A stretch of DNA of 64,000 nucleotides from Peptoniphilus gorbachii (GCF_016908115.1 NZ_JAFBDH010000003.1:1-64000), one strand, 5' to 3'; shown: positions 36,882-46,566, counted from the stretch's first letter. Program-made: numbers and translations. The notes: generated by a model not told the origin, from the letters alone.

Positions 36882-39041
36882 ATGGCTATTACTATTGCAC
36901 TTGCTGGAAATCCTAATAGTGGTAAGTCCACTCTTTTCAACAACTTAACTGGTTCAAATCAATATGTTGGTAACTGGCCTGGTGTAACTGTTGAAAAAAA
37001 GACTGGCAAGTATAAAAAGGATAAAGATGTTCACTTCACAGATTTGCCAGGCATTTATTCTCTTTCCCCTTACACTTTGGAAGAAGTTGTTTCAAGAGAT
37101 TATTTGGTAAATGAGAGACCTGATGCAATTATTGATGTTGTGGACGCTACTAATATTGAGAGAAATTTATTTTTGGCGACTCAGCTTGTGGAACTTGGCA
37201 TTCCTGTTGTCATTGCTCTTAATATGATGGATGTCGTTAGAAAAAATAATGACTTCATAGATATTAAGATGCTAGAGGAAAAGCTTGGCTGCAAGGTTGT
37301 TGAGATTTCTGCTTTAAAAAATGAAAACATTGATAAGTTAATTAATGTGGCAAAGGAAGCTGCCCACAAAAAAAATACTCATTATCACGAATTTGACACT
37401 GATATTGAAAAATACATCAAGGAAATTGAAAACTTCAGTGTCATAAGAGACAATCCAGCTAAGAGATGGCTTGCTGTTAAATTTTTTGAAGAAGATGAAA
37501 AAATAATAAAAGAATTTCCTCTCTATGGAAATGAAAGCAGAAGGCTAGATGAAATTGTTGAAGAAGCTGAAGAAAAATATGACGATGATGGCGAAGGCAT
37601 AATCACAGATGGAAGATACAATTTTGTGTCTGAAGTAACTAAGGATGCTGTAAAAAAAGGCAGAAAGGGAATGACTACTTCTGACAAAATTGACAGGGTA
37701 GTTACTAATAGATTTTTGGCTCTTCCTATTTTTATTGGCATCATCACTTTAGTTTACATTTTGGCAATAAATTATGTTGGCGGACCTGTAACGGACTGGG
37801 TAAATGAAAAATTCTTTGGAGAAATTATTGGCGAAAACTTTAGAGGTTTCTTGGAAAATGCTGGAACATCAGAATTTTTGACATCTCTTTTAGTTGATGG
37901 AATTATCGGCGGCGTTGGTGCTGTTCTTGGTTTCTTGCCAGTTATTGCTACTTTGTTTTTATTCATAGCAATCCTAGAAGACATTGGATATATGTCAAGA
38001 ATTGCTTTTATCTTAGATAGAGTTTTCAGAAAATTTGGTTTATCTGGCAAGTCTTTCATTCCGATTTTAATGGGAACTGGCTGTTCAGTGCCTGCCATTA
38101 TGGGAACGAGGACAATTGAGTCAGATAACGACAGAAGGATGACTATTATGACTGCATCCTTTATGCCTTGCGGTGCCAAGCTAGATGTTATTGCAATGTT
38201 TGCTGCTTTCTTAGGTGGCAGCTGGTGGTATGCACCTATTTGGTATTTTGGTGGAATCCTTGCCGTTATTGTATCAGGAATAATTTTAAAGAAGACAAAA
38301 TATTTTTCAGGAGATCCTGCTCCTTTTGTAATGGAACTTCCTGAGTACCACATGCCAAGTGCTCACAATGTTTTAAAGGCAACTTGGTTTAGATGTAAGG
38401 CCTTTGTAGTAAAGGCTGGAACAATAATCCTTCTAGCAACAGTTGCAATTTGGTTCTTGAAGAGCATTTCTGTTACAGGACACTTTATGGACTTCAATGC
38501 AGATCCTGAAGATTCAATTCTTGCAGTAATAGGAAAGGCCATTGCACCAGTATTTGCTCCTCTTGGCTTTGGCGATTGGATAGCAAGTGTTGCTACAATT
38601 CTTGGACTTGTTGCCAAAGAAATTGTAGTTGGAACCTATGGAGTTCTTGCAGGCATTGGGGAAGTTGGAGCAGAAGATGCTCCAATGGTTGCACTTGTAG
38701 CTGAAAGATTTACTACAGCATCAGCCTTTGCCTTTGTTTTCTTCAACCAACTTACAGTTCCTTGCTTTGCAGCAACGGGAGCTATAAAAGAAGAAATGGG
38801 TTCAAAGAAATGGTTTGGACTAGCAATAGGTTATCAAATCTTATTCTCCTACACAGTTGCCTTTATGATTTATCAATTTGGCAGATTGCTTGAAGGTGGA
38901 TCCTTTAACCTAATGACAGCCCTCGCTATAGTAGTTCTATTTATCTATGGTTACTTACTATTTAGAAAAGACAGGTCAAAGCTAAATGAAAGGGATTTTG
39001 AAAAGAAAAAGGATGAGGTGGTAAAGTATGAGTCCAATTAA
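36882..39041 (+). CDS. feoB: Ferrous iron transporter FeoB
   Basis: Membrane Fe(II) importer with an N-terminal GTPase. 719 residues. G1 GNPNSGKST near 9-17, G3 DLPG near 55, G4 NMMD near 117; a GDI-like helical part; then about ten spans from residue 275 with Gate motifs including PILMGTGCSVPAIMGTR and FMPCGAKL, whose Cys residues are conserved. ATG start directly after the second feoA. Its last 14 bases overlap the Cys-rich peptide gene. Confidence 0.96.
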   Translation: MAITIALAGNPNSGKSTLFNNLTGSNQYVGNWPGVTVEKKTGKYKKDKDVHFTDLPGIYSLSPYTLEEVVSRDYLVNERPDAIIDVVDATNIERNLFLATQLVELGIPVVIALNMMDVVRKNNDFIDIKMLEEKLGCKVVEISALKNENIDKLINVAKEAAHKKNTHYHEFDTDIEKYIKEIENFSVIRDNPAKRWLAVKFFEEDEKIIKEFPLYGNESRRLDEIVEEAEEKYDDDGEGIITDGRYNFVSEVTKDAVKKGRKGMTTSDKIDRVVTNRFLALPIFIGIITLVYILAINYVGGPVTDWVNEKFFGEIIGENFRGFLENAGTSEFLTSLLVDGIIGGVGAVLGFLPVIATLFLFIAILEDIGYMSRIAFILDRVFRKFGLSGKSFIPILMGTGCSVPAIMGTRTIESDNDRRMTIMTASFMPCGAKLDVIAMFAAFLGGSWWYAPIWYFGGILAVIVSGIILKKTKYFSGDPAPFVMELPEYHMPSAHNVLKATWFRCKAFVVKAGTIILLATVAIWFLKSISVTGHFMDFNADPEDSILAVIGKAIAPVFAPLGFGDWIASVATILGLVAKEIVVGTYGVLAGIGEVGAEDAPMVALVAERFTTASAFAFVFFNQLTVPCFAATGAIKEEMGSKKWFGLAIGYQILFSYTVAFMIYQFGRLLEGGSFNLMTALAIVVLFIYGYLLFRKDRSKLNERDFEKKKDEVVKYESN

Positions 39042-39201
39042 TATTTTAGTCGCCCTTGTTATAATTGCTGCAATTGCCCTTGCAGTTAAAAAAGTAATGC
39101 ACAAGAAAAGCGGATGCGGTTGTGGCTGCCAGTCATGTCACAGCACCTGCTCAGTAAATGAAAAAAAAGGCTCTATGTCAAATAATGGTGAGACTCGTTA
39201 A
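39028..39201 (+). CDS. FeoB-associated Cys-rich membrane peptide
   Basis: 57 residues, too short for most gene callers: one N-terminal span (INILVALVIIAAIALAV), then a Cys-rich tail (SGCGCGCQSCHSTC) probably binding iron or a cluster next to FeoB. Ribosome site GAGGTGG. From about residue 48 (GSMSNNGETR) the coding sequence is supplied by the end of an ISL3-type remnant starting at 39169, which also gives the stop codon. The Cys motif itself is intact. Confidence 0.85.
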   Translation: MSPINILVALVIIAAIALAVKKVMHKKSGCGCGCQSCHSTCSVNEKKGSMSNNGETR

Positions 39202-39533
39202 CTCGAGTCTCTTTTTTTATGTAAAAATCAATACTTAGACACTAATAAACTATCAAATCTAAAATAAGTAAAAACCATTAAAAATAAGCATAGCAACAAA
39301 ACCCCTAGGGGTTTTGTGAATTTTCCCGTTTTCCTATCACTACTTACATGCAAACATAATTCTTTTTCTAAATAAATTAAAATTTTTCATACCAAAAAAA
39401 TTTTTCTTTAAAGTTTTATCTTAGTATGTGTGCCTTCAAGAGGACTATTAGACCAAGTACAGTCAAAAGAATTGCATATTTCATCAAACCACTTATTAAA
39501 AGCAGTGACACAAGATCTAAATTCTTTTAAATT
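39169..39533 (-). mobile_element. Degenerate ISL3-type remnant, left copy
   Basis: Begins with GGCTCTATGTCAAAT, like an ISL3-family terminal repeat, and contains on the minus strand a broken transposase C-terminus ending at 39340-39342 (FDCTWSNSPLEGTHTKIK before a frame break). An 18-base perfect palindrome AAAACCCCTAGGGGTTTT lies at about 39299-39316. About 365 bases match the block starting at 48915 in the same orientation. The remaining sequence to 39717 is AT-rich with one palindrome (39627-39645). Confidence 0.75.
39190..39218 (+). terminator. Terminator of the feo operon, inside IS-derived sequence
   Basis: GAGACTCG (39190-39197) pairs with CGAGTCTC (39204-39211), seven T follow. It overlaps the stop codon and recurs in degenerate form at about 48935-48957. 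Confidence 0.88.
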
Positions 39534-39626
39534 TTTTTTAAATATATTCTAAGAAAATCTTGTAAAAATTTAGTAAAATTACAAACTATAATTAAAAATG
39601 ATAATTAAATGATATTAATTACCAAT

Positions 39627-39645
39627 TTACATTTAATTAATGTAA
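39627..39645. promoter_or_regulatory. 19-base palindrome upstream of the FTR1 locus
   Basis: TTACATT-TAATT-AATGTAA, seven-base perfect arms, 70-90 bases before the first gene of the iron locus. Operator-like layout for a metal regulator; it does not match the feo palindrome, so a shared regulator is not shown. Confidence 0.4.
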
Positions 39646-39717
39646 TTTTCAAAAAAATATAAACACGGTTTTATATTACAATGTCATCAATAAAGATAAG
39701 TAGAAAGGATAATTAAA

Positions 39718-40113
39718 ATGAGTAGAAAAAAGATTTTAGGATATATTTCTGCTATTATAGGTCTCTTGTTAGTGCTTGCACCAAAATTTATAACACCAGT
39801 TTGTCCTCCTATGGAAAATGGGATGTTCATGAAATGCCATTGGATGGGAAATATGACTATGGGTATTGGCGCAGTCATTTTAGTATTAGCAATCATTCTT
39901 ATGGTAGTTAAAGATTCAAAAATATCTTTAGGATTATCTATTTCAAATATAGCAATTGGTATTTTAGAGATACTAAACGCTCATGTGCTTATTGGTGGAT
40001 GCATGAAAGCTGATATGGCTTGCAGAGCAAAAACCATTCCACTTTGCACATTGTTGGCAGGCATATTGGTTTTAGTTAATATTTATTATTTTATGAAAGA
40101 AAGAAATTCATAA
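39718..40113 (+). CDS. DUF4418-type membrane protein
   Basis: 131 residues with four hydrophobic spans. Between spans one and two, on one face, lies a Cys/Met/His-rich loop (VCPPMENGMFMKCHWMG), and a second Cys pair sits near GGCMKADMACRAK. Such residues could bind iron or copper. Family has unknown role but is often seen with FTR1-type iron loci. AGAAAGGA upstream. Its stop overlaps the ATPase start by one base, tying it to the operon. Confidence 0.7.
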   Translation: MSRKKILGYISAIIGLLLVLAPKFITPVCPPMENGMFMKCHWMGNMTMGIGAVILVLAIILMVVKDSKISLGLSISNIAIGILEILNAHVLIGGCMKADMACRAKTIPLCTLLAGILVLVNIYYFMKERNS

Positions 40114-40790
40114 TGGAATCAATAATTAAAACTGAAAATTTAAGTAAGAGTTTTAAGAGAGGTTCTAATACACTTTTTGCAGTTAAAAATGTAAACTTTA
40201 CCTTGGAGGAGGGAGATTTTGTCAATATAATTGGCAGAAGTGGTTCAGGGAAATCAACTTTTTTAAATCTTTTGTCTGGTTTATTAAAGCCGACTGAAGG
40301 TAAAATTTTTGCCAAGGGCAAAGATATGAGTGATTTTTCTGATAGAGAAATTAGCAAATATAGGAATGAAGTCATAGGTTTTGTGCCACAAAGTCTAGGA
40401 ACACTTCCAAATTTAAATGTTTTAGAGAATGTGTCTCTTCCTTATTATCTATTTAAAAGAGATGACTCTGCTTATGAAAAAGCAGCTATGCTTCTTGATG
40501 AGATGGGAATTTTGCATTTGAAAGATGATTTTCCTAAAAACTTATCTGGAGGAGAGCTAAAAAGAGTGCTGATAGCCAGATCTATGATTAATTCGCCGGA
40601 ACTTTTGATTTTAGATGAGCCTACAAGTGATTTGGATAAAAATACTACTATGGAGATAATGGATTTATTAAAAAAAATAAATTCTAAAGGTACTGCACTT
40701 ATTATAGTTACTCATGAGCTTGATATTTTAAAATATGGCAATACACTTTGCCAAATGGAAGATGGAAGTTTAATAAAAAAAGAGGGATAG
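40113..40790 (+). CDS. ABC transporter ATPase (MacB/LolD type)
   Basis: 225 residues. Walker A GRSGSGKST near 41-49, Q-loop VPQSLGTLPNLN, signature LSGGELKRVLIARSM, Walker B LLILDEPTSDLDK, H-loop VTHELD. LolD-like spacing suggests it powers an FtsX-type permease rather than an importer channel. The locus has three such permeases and two ATPases; this one may pair with the permease at 47708. Confidence 0.92.
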   Translation: MESIIKTENLSKSFKRGSNTLFAVKNVNFTLEEGDFVNIIGRSGSGKSTFLNLLSGLLKPTEGKIFAKGKDMSDFSDREISKYRNEVIGFVPQSLGTLPNLNVLENVSLPYYLFKRDDSAYEKAAMLLDEMGILHLKDDFPKNLSGGELKRVLIARSMINSPELLILDEPTSDLDKNTTMEIMDLLKKINSKGTALIIVTHELDILKYGNTLCQMEDGSLIKKEG

Positions 40791-40792
40791 AG

Positions 40793-42130
40793 ATGAATTT
40801 ATTAAAGAAAAGGACTAGCATTTTCGCAATGATAGTAATCATGATTAGCCTCACTTTTATGCCTGCTTTTGCAGCAGAAACAAATTATGGTAACTGGGTT
40901 GAAGTCGCTGATGCTATGTCAGAACATTTACAAAAAGCTGTGGAAGTTTACAAGCCTGGAGATAAGGATGCTAAAAAAGCAGCCACAGATGCAGTTAATG
41001 TAGCTTACTTTAAATTCTATGAAAAAATTGGATTTGAAAAAACAACTATGTCTGCAATTTCAGGTCAAAGGGGTTCAATGGTTGAACATCAATTTTACAG
41101 AGCAAAAAATTCTATCAAAGAAGATGCAGACCCAAAAGAAGTTAAAGATGAAATTGATTCACTTATAACTTATCTTCATGAAGATGCTCATACTCTTGAT
41201 GGAACCTCTGGAGATTCTAAGTCCAGTGGTCAAAGTCAAGAAGATGCAAACAGCCTTTCAACAGGTCAATTGTTGGGAGAGCTGCTAAAAAGATTTGGAA
41301 CATTTTTTGCAGTTCTTGGACTTACACTTCGTGAAGGACTTGAAGCCATTTTAGTTGTAGCTGCCATTGCTGCATATTTATCAAAGACTAATAATAGAAT
41401 TTATTTAAAAGGTGTATATATTGGAGCCTTGCTAGGCATTGTTTTTTCAGTAGTCCTAGCTGGAGTATTTAATATCGTCGCCAATACAGTGGGAGAAGTT
41501 GAGTCTGGAATGGGACAAGAAATATTCGAAGGAATTGCGATGTTTCTTGCTGTTATCGTACTATTTTATGTATCCAATTGGATGCTTTCTAAATCTGAAG
41601 TCGAAGTTTGGAATAGATACATTAAAAACAAAGTTGAGCAATCTGTTTCCAAGGGTAATTATTTTGCCTTATCTTTCACTTCATTCCTAGCAGTAGCAAG
41701 AGAGGGTGCAGAACTTATTTTGTTTTTCCAAGGTATGAGAACAGGCATTTCTGAAAATCCAATGCATATGTGGATTGGACTTTTAGTTGCCGCCATAATA
41801 CTTGCAATTGTATATTATTTAATTGCTAAAGTTTCTGTAAGGCTACCATTAAAACCATTCTTTACATTTACTTCTTGGCTAATGTTTATACTTTGCTTGT
41901 CTTTCTTAGGAAAGGGCATAGGAGAATTACAAGAAGCAGATGTAATTGGCAGAACCATAGTTCCTTGGATGAATGGATGGTCTGCTGAAGCTATAGGTAT
42001 ATACGATAGGTATGAAAATCTTATTCCACAAATTATTCTATTAGTAGTAACCATTGTTTCTGTTATCTATCAAAATAATAGAAACAAAAAAATTAGAGCT
42101 GAGCTTGAAGCTAGCCAAGAAAAAAAATAG
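40793..42130 (+). CDS. FTR1-family high-affinity iron permease with extracytoplasmic N-terminal domain
   Basis: 445 residues from the ATG at 40793 (an upstream in-frame extension lies within the ATPase gene and lacks a ribosome site). Signal peptide 1-27, a helical extracytoplasmic domain to about 165, then seven spans. The two iron-passage motifs are REGLE (180-184) and REGAE (303-307). In Campylobacter and Brucella such permeases work with a P19-type periplasmic protein, and the P19-like gene is directly downstream here. Confidence 0.92.
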   Translation: MNLLKKRTSIFAMIVIMISLTFMPAFAAETNYGNWVEVADAMSEHLQKAVEVYKPGDKDAKKAATDAVNVAYFKFYEKIGFEKTTMSAISGQRGSMVEHQFYRAKNSIKEDADPKEVKDEIDSLITYLHEDAHTLDGTSGDSKSSGQSQEDANSLSTGQLLGELLKRFGTFFAVLGLTLREGLEAILVVAAIAAYLSKTNNRIYLKGVYIGALLGIVFSVVLAGVFNIVANTVGEVESGMGQEIFEGIAMFLAVIVLFYVSNWMLSKSEVEVWNRYIKNKVEQSVSKGNYFALSFTSFLAVAREGAELILFFQGMRTGISENPMHMWIGLLVAAIILAIVYYLIAKVSVRLPLKPFFTFTSWLMFILCLSFLGKGIGELQEADVIGRTIVPWMNGWSAEAIGIYDRYENLIPQIILLVVTIVSVIYQNNRNKKIRAELEASQEKK

Positions 42131-42139
42131 GAGGGTATC

Positions 42140-42805
42140 ATGTTAAAAAAGAAAAGTTTATTTCTTGTTGTTATGACGCTTGTGTGTGCATTAATGTTTA
42201 CAGCTTGTGGTAAAAAAGAAGATACAAAAGCTAATAATACAGCTAAAACTTCTACAGAAGAAAAAACACCAGCTGAAGGAAACAAGAAAGAAGCAGGAGA
42301 TGCAAAAGCTGCAGCTCCAGGAGAAGATGCAGGATTTGAAGAATTTCCAATTGGCGATGACCAAACTAAAGGACCTTTAGTAATCTCTGGTGTATATTTC
42401 CAACCAGTTGATATGGAACCAGCAGGAAACTCAATTCCTAAAGAAGAAGCTGACTGCCATATTGAAGCTGACATTACAGCATCACAAGAAGGTTCAACAT
42501 TAGGTTATGGTGTTGGTGATTTTGTTCCATGGTTAAAAGTAAAAGCTTATTTACAAAAGAAAGGTTCAGACCATGTTCAAGAAGTAGCTTTCATGCCAAT
42601 GAACGCATCTGATGGTCCACACTATGGTGCAAATGTTAAATTTGACGAAGGTGTTGGTGTTTATGATGTAAAATTCGAAGTAGCTGCACCAGGTAATGAC
42701 TACTTACTACACGTAGATAAAGAAACTGGTGTAACAGGTAGATTCTGGACAGAACCACTTGTTGCAGAATGGACTGACTTCGAATGGAACGGACCACAAT
42801 GGTAA
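42140..42805 (+). CDS. P19/Tp34-family iron-binding lipoprotein
   Basis: 221 residues. Lipoprotein signal with lipobox FTAC (Cys23); low-complexity Lys/Ala/Glu linker to about 70; then the P19-type beta domain: FPIGDDQTKGPLVISGVYF, a metal-ligand pattern with ADCHIEADI and MPMNASDGPHYG, and a C-terminal WTDFEW. P19 binds Cu and Fe at the FTR1 channel in known systems. GGAGGG upstream. In this Gram-positive it is tethered to the membrane instead of free in a periplasm. Confidence 0.9.
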   Translation: MLKKKSLFLVVMTLVCALMFTACGKKEDTKANNTAKTSTEEKTPAEGNKKEAGDAKAAAPGEDAGFEEFPIGDDQTKGPLVISGVYFQPVDMEPAGNSIPKEEADCHIEADITASQEGSTLGYGVGDFVPWLKVKAYLQKKGSDHVQEVAFMPMNASDGPHYGANVKFDEGVGVYDVKFEVAAPGNDYLLHVDKETGVTGRFWTEPLVAEWTDFEWNGPQW

Positions 42806-42830
42806 AATTTTGAAAATTTTTAATATTTTG

Positions 42831-42852
42831 AAGGGGAATTCATGTTCCCCTT
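42831..42852 (+). promoter_or_regulatory. Hairpin enclosing a start codon
   Basis: AAGGGGAA (42831-42838) pairs perfectly with TTCCCCTT (42845-42852); the six-base loop TTCATG contains the ATG of the next gene, and the GGGG ribosome site is in the stem. No T-run follows, so it is not a terminator. Confidence 0.6.
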
Positions 42853-44125
42853 ATATGCATTTATGGGGGGTGAAATTATTTTAAAAATTTTTATTAAAGT
42901 TATGGAGGCGGGGATAGCCTTTTCTCTAATGATTTCTTTAATACTTGCCTATTATACAACTAAAGAGAGCAAATATAAAAAGTATGTTATTATAATTTCT
43001 TTAGTTTTAGGGGTAATTGCAGCAATTGTTTCAATAATTATAAGAAATATACCTAATTTTATTAATAGAACAGAATTGAATTTCTGGTCTATGGTACCCA
43101 TAGTTATCTCAGTATTTTTAATATTAATTTTTATGATATTTGAAGATAAGATAAATGCTAAAATTTATGATAATTTCATTTCAGCATCGGTTGTTGTTTA
43201 TCTTGTAGGAATTTGTTTTTATTATTTACCTTATGTATTTAACCAATCAAACAAATTTGTATATTATGGCGAAAGTGCTGTTTCAACTATTGTACTTTTT
43301 AGGATTTTAGGCTTTGTTTTTGGGATAATCATGATGATTTTATCAGGACTTGCCATATATAAGTCTTCAGTTAAACTTGAAGGTAAAAACTTAAAGATTA
43401 TTGTTTTTTTGAGCTTGATATGTTCAGGTATAAGCCAATTTAATATCATAATTCAAAGGTTTTATTCTAAAGGGATTATTCCTAGAAATGTTAACTTTTT
43501 TAGAGTTATTGCATTTATAGCTAATCACGAAAATGTGTTTTTATTTGCAACAATGTTAATTATGATAGCTATTCCAGTAATTTTATATAAGCAAAATATT
43601 AAAGTTAATGAAGATTATAGCAATAGGGCTCAGTTAAGAAAAATAAAGTATAGAATGAAGAATAAAAGACATTGGGCAATTTTTTTCCTTGTCGTTCTAT
43701 TTATTAATACTTTTTCATTAACGGTTGGAAAGGCATATGCTAATAAGGAACAAGCCCTTTCACCACCTGAAGATTATCAAACTGAAAATGGAATGATTGT
43801 TATTCCTTTAAGTAGCTTAGAAGATATGCATTTGCACAGATATTTGTATAAGGCAAAGGATGGTGCACAAATGAGATTTTTCTGCATTAAAAAATCAGAA
43901 GGTTCCTATGGAGTTGTACTTGATGCCTGCGAGATATGTGGTCCATCTGGATATTTTGAAAGAGGCGATGATGTTATTTGTAAGTTGTGCGACGTTGTAA
44001 TGAATAGGGGTACAATAGGTTTTAAGGGTGGATGTAACCCGATACCTTTCCCATACATTGTCCATGATAAAAAGATAAAGATTGCGCCAAAAGATCTTGA
44101 CGCATTGTCTTATGTATTTAAGTAG
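42842..44125 (+). CDS. DUF2318-family membrane protein of the iron locus
   Basis: 427 residues. About eight hydrophobic spans in the first 300 residues, then an extracytoplasmic DUF2318 domain with Cys pairs: FFCIKKS, DACEICGPSGYF, ICKLCDVVMN and GGCNPIP. DUF2318 proteins in P19/FTR1 operons are thought to carry a metal or haem-like redox centre. Start ATG 42842 is in a hairpin loop; a second in-frame ATG at 42863 lacks a ribosome site. Equivalent to the cj1660-type protein in the Campylobacter locus. Confidence 0.82.
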   Translation: MFPLYAFMGGEIILKIFIKVMEAGIAFSLMISLILAYYTTKESKYKKYVIIISLVLGVIAAIVSIIIRNIPNFINRTELNFWSMVPIVISVFLILIFMIFEDKINAKIYDNFISASVVVYLVGICFYYLPYVFNQSNKFVYYGESAVSTIVLFRILGFVFGIIMMILSGLAIYKSSVKLEGKNLKIIVFLSLICSGISQFNIIIQRFYSKGIIPRNVNFFRVIAFIANHENVFLFATMLIMIAIPVILYKQNIKVNEDYSNRAQLRKIKYRMKNKRHWAIFFLVVLFINTFSLTVGKAYANKEQALSPPEDYQTENGMIVIPLSSLEDMHLHRYLYKAKDGAQMRFFCIKKSEGSYGVVLDACEICGPSGYFERGDDVICKLCDVVMNRGTIGFKGGCNPIPFPYIVHDKKIKIAPKDLDALSYVFK

Positions 44126-44133
44126 GAGGGCTT

Positions 44134-45417
44134 ATGTTTTGGAGAATAGTTAAAGGAGCGCTTTTTAGACAAAAGGGAAAGATGGCTCTTATTGCATTTA
44201 CAGTTGCCCTTGGAGCTTCTCTTGCCACTTCAATGTTAAATACCATGCTCGGTGTTGGAGATAAAGTTAATCAAGAATTAAAGACCTATGGAGCAAATAT
44301 TAATGTATTGCCTAAGGAAGCTTCCCTTCTTGATGATTTGTATGGCATGCAAGAAAAAGAGGGGCAGGTTCAAAAATATTTAAAGGAATCAGAACTTCCT
44401 AACATTAAAACTATTTTTTGGGCTTACAATATTGTAGACTATACGCCATATCTTAACACTTGGGTTTCTTGTAATAATGATTCTAAACATACTAAGATGG
44501 TAGGAACATGGTTTAATAATCATATGGATTTGCCTACTGGAGAATCAGTTGATACTGGTATGATTAGACTTAAAAACTGGTGGGAAGTTCAAGGCGAGTG
44601 GTTATCAGAAAATGATAGCGATTCAGTTATGCTTGGAAAGATTTTTGCAGACAGAAATGGATTTAAAGTTGGTGATGAAATCCAACTAAAAAGCAATAAT
44701 TTAGACAAAAAATTAAAAGTTAAAGGTATTTTCTCATCAGGTTCTGATGAAGATGCATTTATATATGCTACTTTAAAAACAGCACAAGAGTTTGCTGGAG
44801 TTACTGGAGTTGTAAATAAAGTTGAAGTATCAGCTCTTACTACACCAGACAATGACTTAGCAAGAAAGGCTGCCAAAAACCCACTATCTTTAACTATTAA
44901 GGAATGGGAAGTATGGTATTGTACAGCTTATGTTTCTGCTATTTGTTATCAAATAACAGAAGTAATGACTGATTCTGTAGCTAAGCCAATTCGCCAAGTT
45001 GCAGAAAGTGAAGGAGATATTTTAAATAAGACTACTCTTCTTATGGTTTTAATTACAGTATTAACTTTGATTGGTTCAGGCTTTGGTATTTCTAATCTTA
45101 TTACAGCATCTGTAATGGAAAGATCTAATGAAATTGGACTTCAAAAAGCTATAGGGGCGTCAAATGGAAGGATAATTTCCATAATTCTTGTGGAAATAAT
45201 TTTGACAGCGATATTTGGAACAGTTATAGGTTACGGTGTTGGTCTGCTACTTACTCAGATTATTGGTCTAACAGTTTTTGGTTCAGCAATAGCTCCAACA
45301 GCTATGGTAGTTCCTATTGTAGCAATACTTATTATTCTTGTTACAATTTTGGGTTCAATACCAGCTATAAGATACCTTTTGAATTTAAATCCAACGGAGG
45401 TACTACATGGCAGATAA
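44134..45417 (+). CDS. FtsX/MacB-type ABC permease (first)
   Basis: 427 residues. One N-terminal span (MALIAFTVALGASLATSML), a large extracytoplasmic domain at about 45-285, and three C-terminal spans with the FtsX coupling motif ERSNEIGLQKAIGAS near 330-344. GGAGGG upstream of ATG. Overlaps the next permease by 11 bases. These permeases use ATP to drive conformational work outside the membrane, not passage; in the P19 locus their exact duty is unproven. Confidence 0.9.
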   Translation: MFWRIVKGALFRQKGKMALIAFTVALGASLATSMLNTMLGVGDKVNQELKTYGANINVLPKEASLLDDLYGMQEKEGQVQKYLKESELPNIKTIFWAYNIVDYTPYLNTWVSCNNDSKHTKMVGTWFNNHMDLPTGESVDTGMIRLKNWWEVQGEWLSENDSDSVMLGKIFADRNGFKVGDEIQLKSNNLDKKLKVKGIFSSGSDEDAFIYATLKTAQEFAGVTGVVNKVEVSALTTPDNDLARKAAKNPLSLTIKEWEVWYCTAYVSAICYQITEVMTDSVAKPIRQVAESEGDILNKTTLLMVLITVLTLIGSGFGISNLITASVMERSNEIGLQKAIGASNGRIISIILVEIILTAIFGTVIGYGVGLLLTQIIGLTVFGSAIAPTAMVVPIVAILIILVTILGSIPAIRYLLNLNPTEVLHGR

Positions 45418-46555
45418 ACAAAGTAAAAATAAATTTTATTTAAAAATGATAATGACTTCCTTGGCAAGGAGACGTGCAAGAATGTTAACAGCACTACTTG
45501 CTATAGCTATGGGAGCAACAATTATTTCAGGACTTGTTACTATTTACTATGATATTCCTAGACAAATGGGTAAGGAGTTTAGGTCTTATGGTGCAAATAT
45601 GTTGGTAATTCCAACTAACCCTGATAAAAAAATTACCAATGAACAGTTAGATGAAATTAAATCGTTAATTCCATCAGGAAAGCTTGTCGGTCAGGCACCC
45701 TATATTTATACAAATGCAAAAATTAATGAACAACCTTATATGCTTGCAGGTACAGATTTAAAGGGAGCGAAAGAAAATTCTCCATACTGGCTTATTGATG
45801 GTTCATGGCCTGAAAAACCTAGAGAAGTTTTAATAGGTAATGAAGTTTCAAAGGCTTTGGAATTAAAAGAGGGAGATAAAATTATTATAAATACTCCCAA
45901 AGTTAATGGAGAAGGTTCTATAGATACTAATTTTGTTGTTTCAGGAGTTGTAACAACAGGTGGTAAAGAAGAAGAACTTATTTTTATGGGTATTGATGAT
46001 ATTTCACAGCTTGTTAAAGACAAAAATTATGATGTCGTAGAATATTCAGTAGAAGCTGAACAAAATGAACTTTCAAAAATAGTATCAAATATTTCACAAA
46101 AGGATGGATCTCTAACTCCACAAATGGTAAAAAGAGTTACCGCCTCACAGGATATAGTTTTGAATAAATTACAAGCTCTTGTCTTCATTGTAACTATAAT
46201 AGTATTATTCATAATGATGATATGTGTATCCACAACAATGATGGCAGTTGTAACTGAAAGGCGTAAAGAAATAGGTCTTAAGAAAGCTTTGGGCGCCACA
46301 AATTCGTCAGTAATTGTTGACTTTTTAGGTGAAGGAGCATTTTTGGGGGTTTTTGGTGGACTTTTAGGTGTTGCATTAGGATATATATTTGCCAATAGAG
46401 TAAGTATTTCGGTATTTGCTAGAAAGGTAAGTTTCTTGCCTCTTTTAGTACCTATGACAATTATTGTCTGTATAGTAATAACTATAGTTGCATCTTTAAT
46501 ACCAGTATCTAAAACTGTTGATATTGATCCAGCTTTAGTGCTTCGTGGAGAATAG
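45407..46555 (+). CDS. FtsX/MacB-type ABC permease (second)
   Basis: 382 residues with the same layout as its neighbour: N-terminal span (RMLTALLAIAMGATIISGLV), extracytoplasmic domain to about 245, three C-terminal spans, ERRKEIGLKKALGATNSS as the coupling helix. GGAGG nine bases before ATG. Probably forms a heterodimer with the first permease. A tight operon with the ATPase 11 bases downstream. Confidence 0.9.
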   Translation: MADKQSKNKFYLKMIMTSLARRRARMLTALLAIAMGATIISGLVTIYYDIPRQMGKEFRSYGANMLVIPTNPDKKITNEQLDEIKSLIPSGKLVGQAPYIYTNAKINEQPYMLAGTDLKGAKENSPYWLIDGSWPEKPREVLIGNEVSKALELKEGDKIIINTPKVNGEGSIDTNFVVSGVVTTGGKEEELIFMGIDDISQLVKDKNYDVVEYSVEAEQNELSKIVSNISQKDGSLTPQMVKRVTASQDIVLNKLQALVFIVTIIVLFIMMICVSTTMMAVVTERRKEIGLKKALGATNSSVIVDFLGEGAFLGVFGGLLGVALGYIFANRVSISVFARKVSFLPLLVPMTIIVCIVITIVASLIPVSKTVDIDPALVLRGE

Positions 46556-46566
46556 AAAGGAATTTT

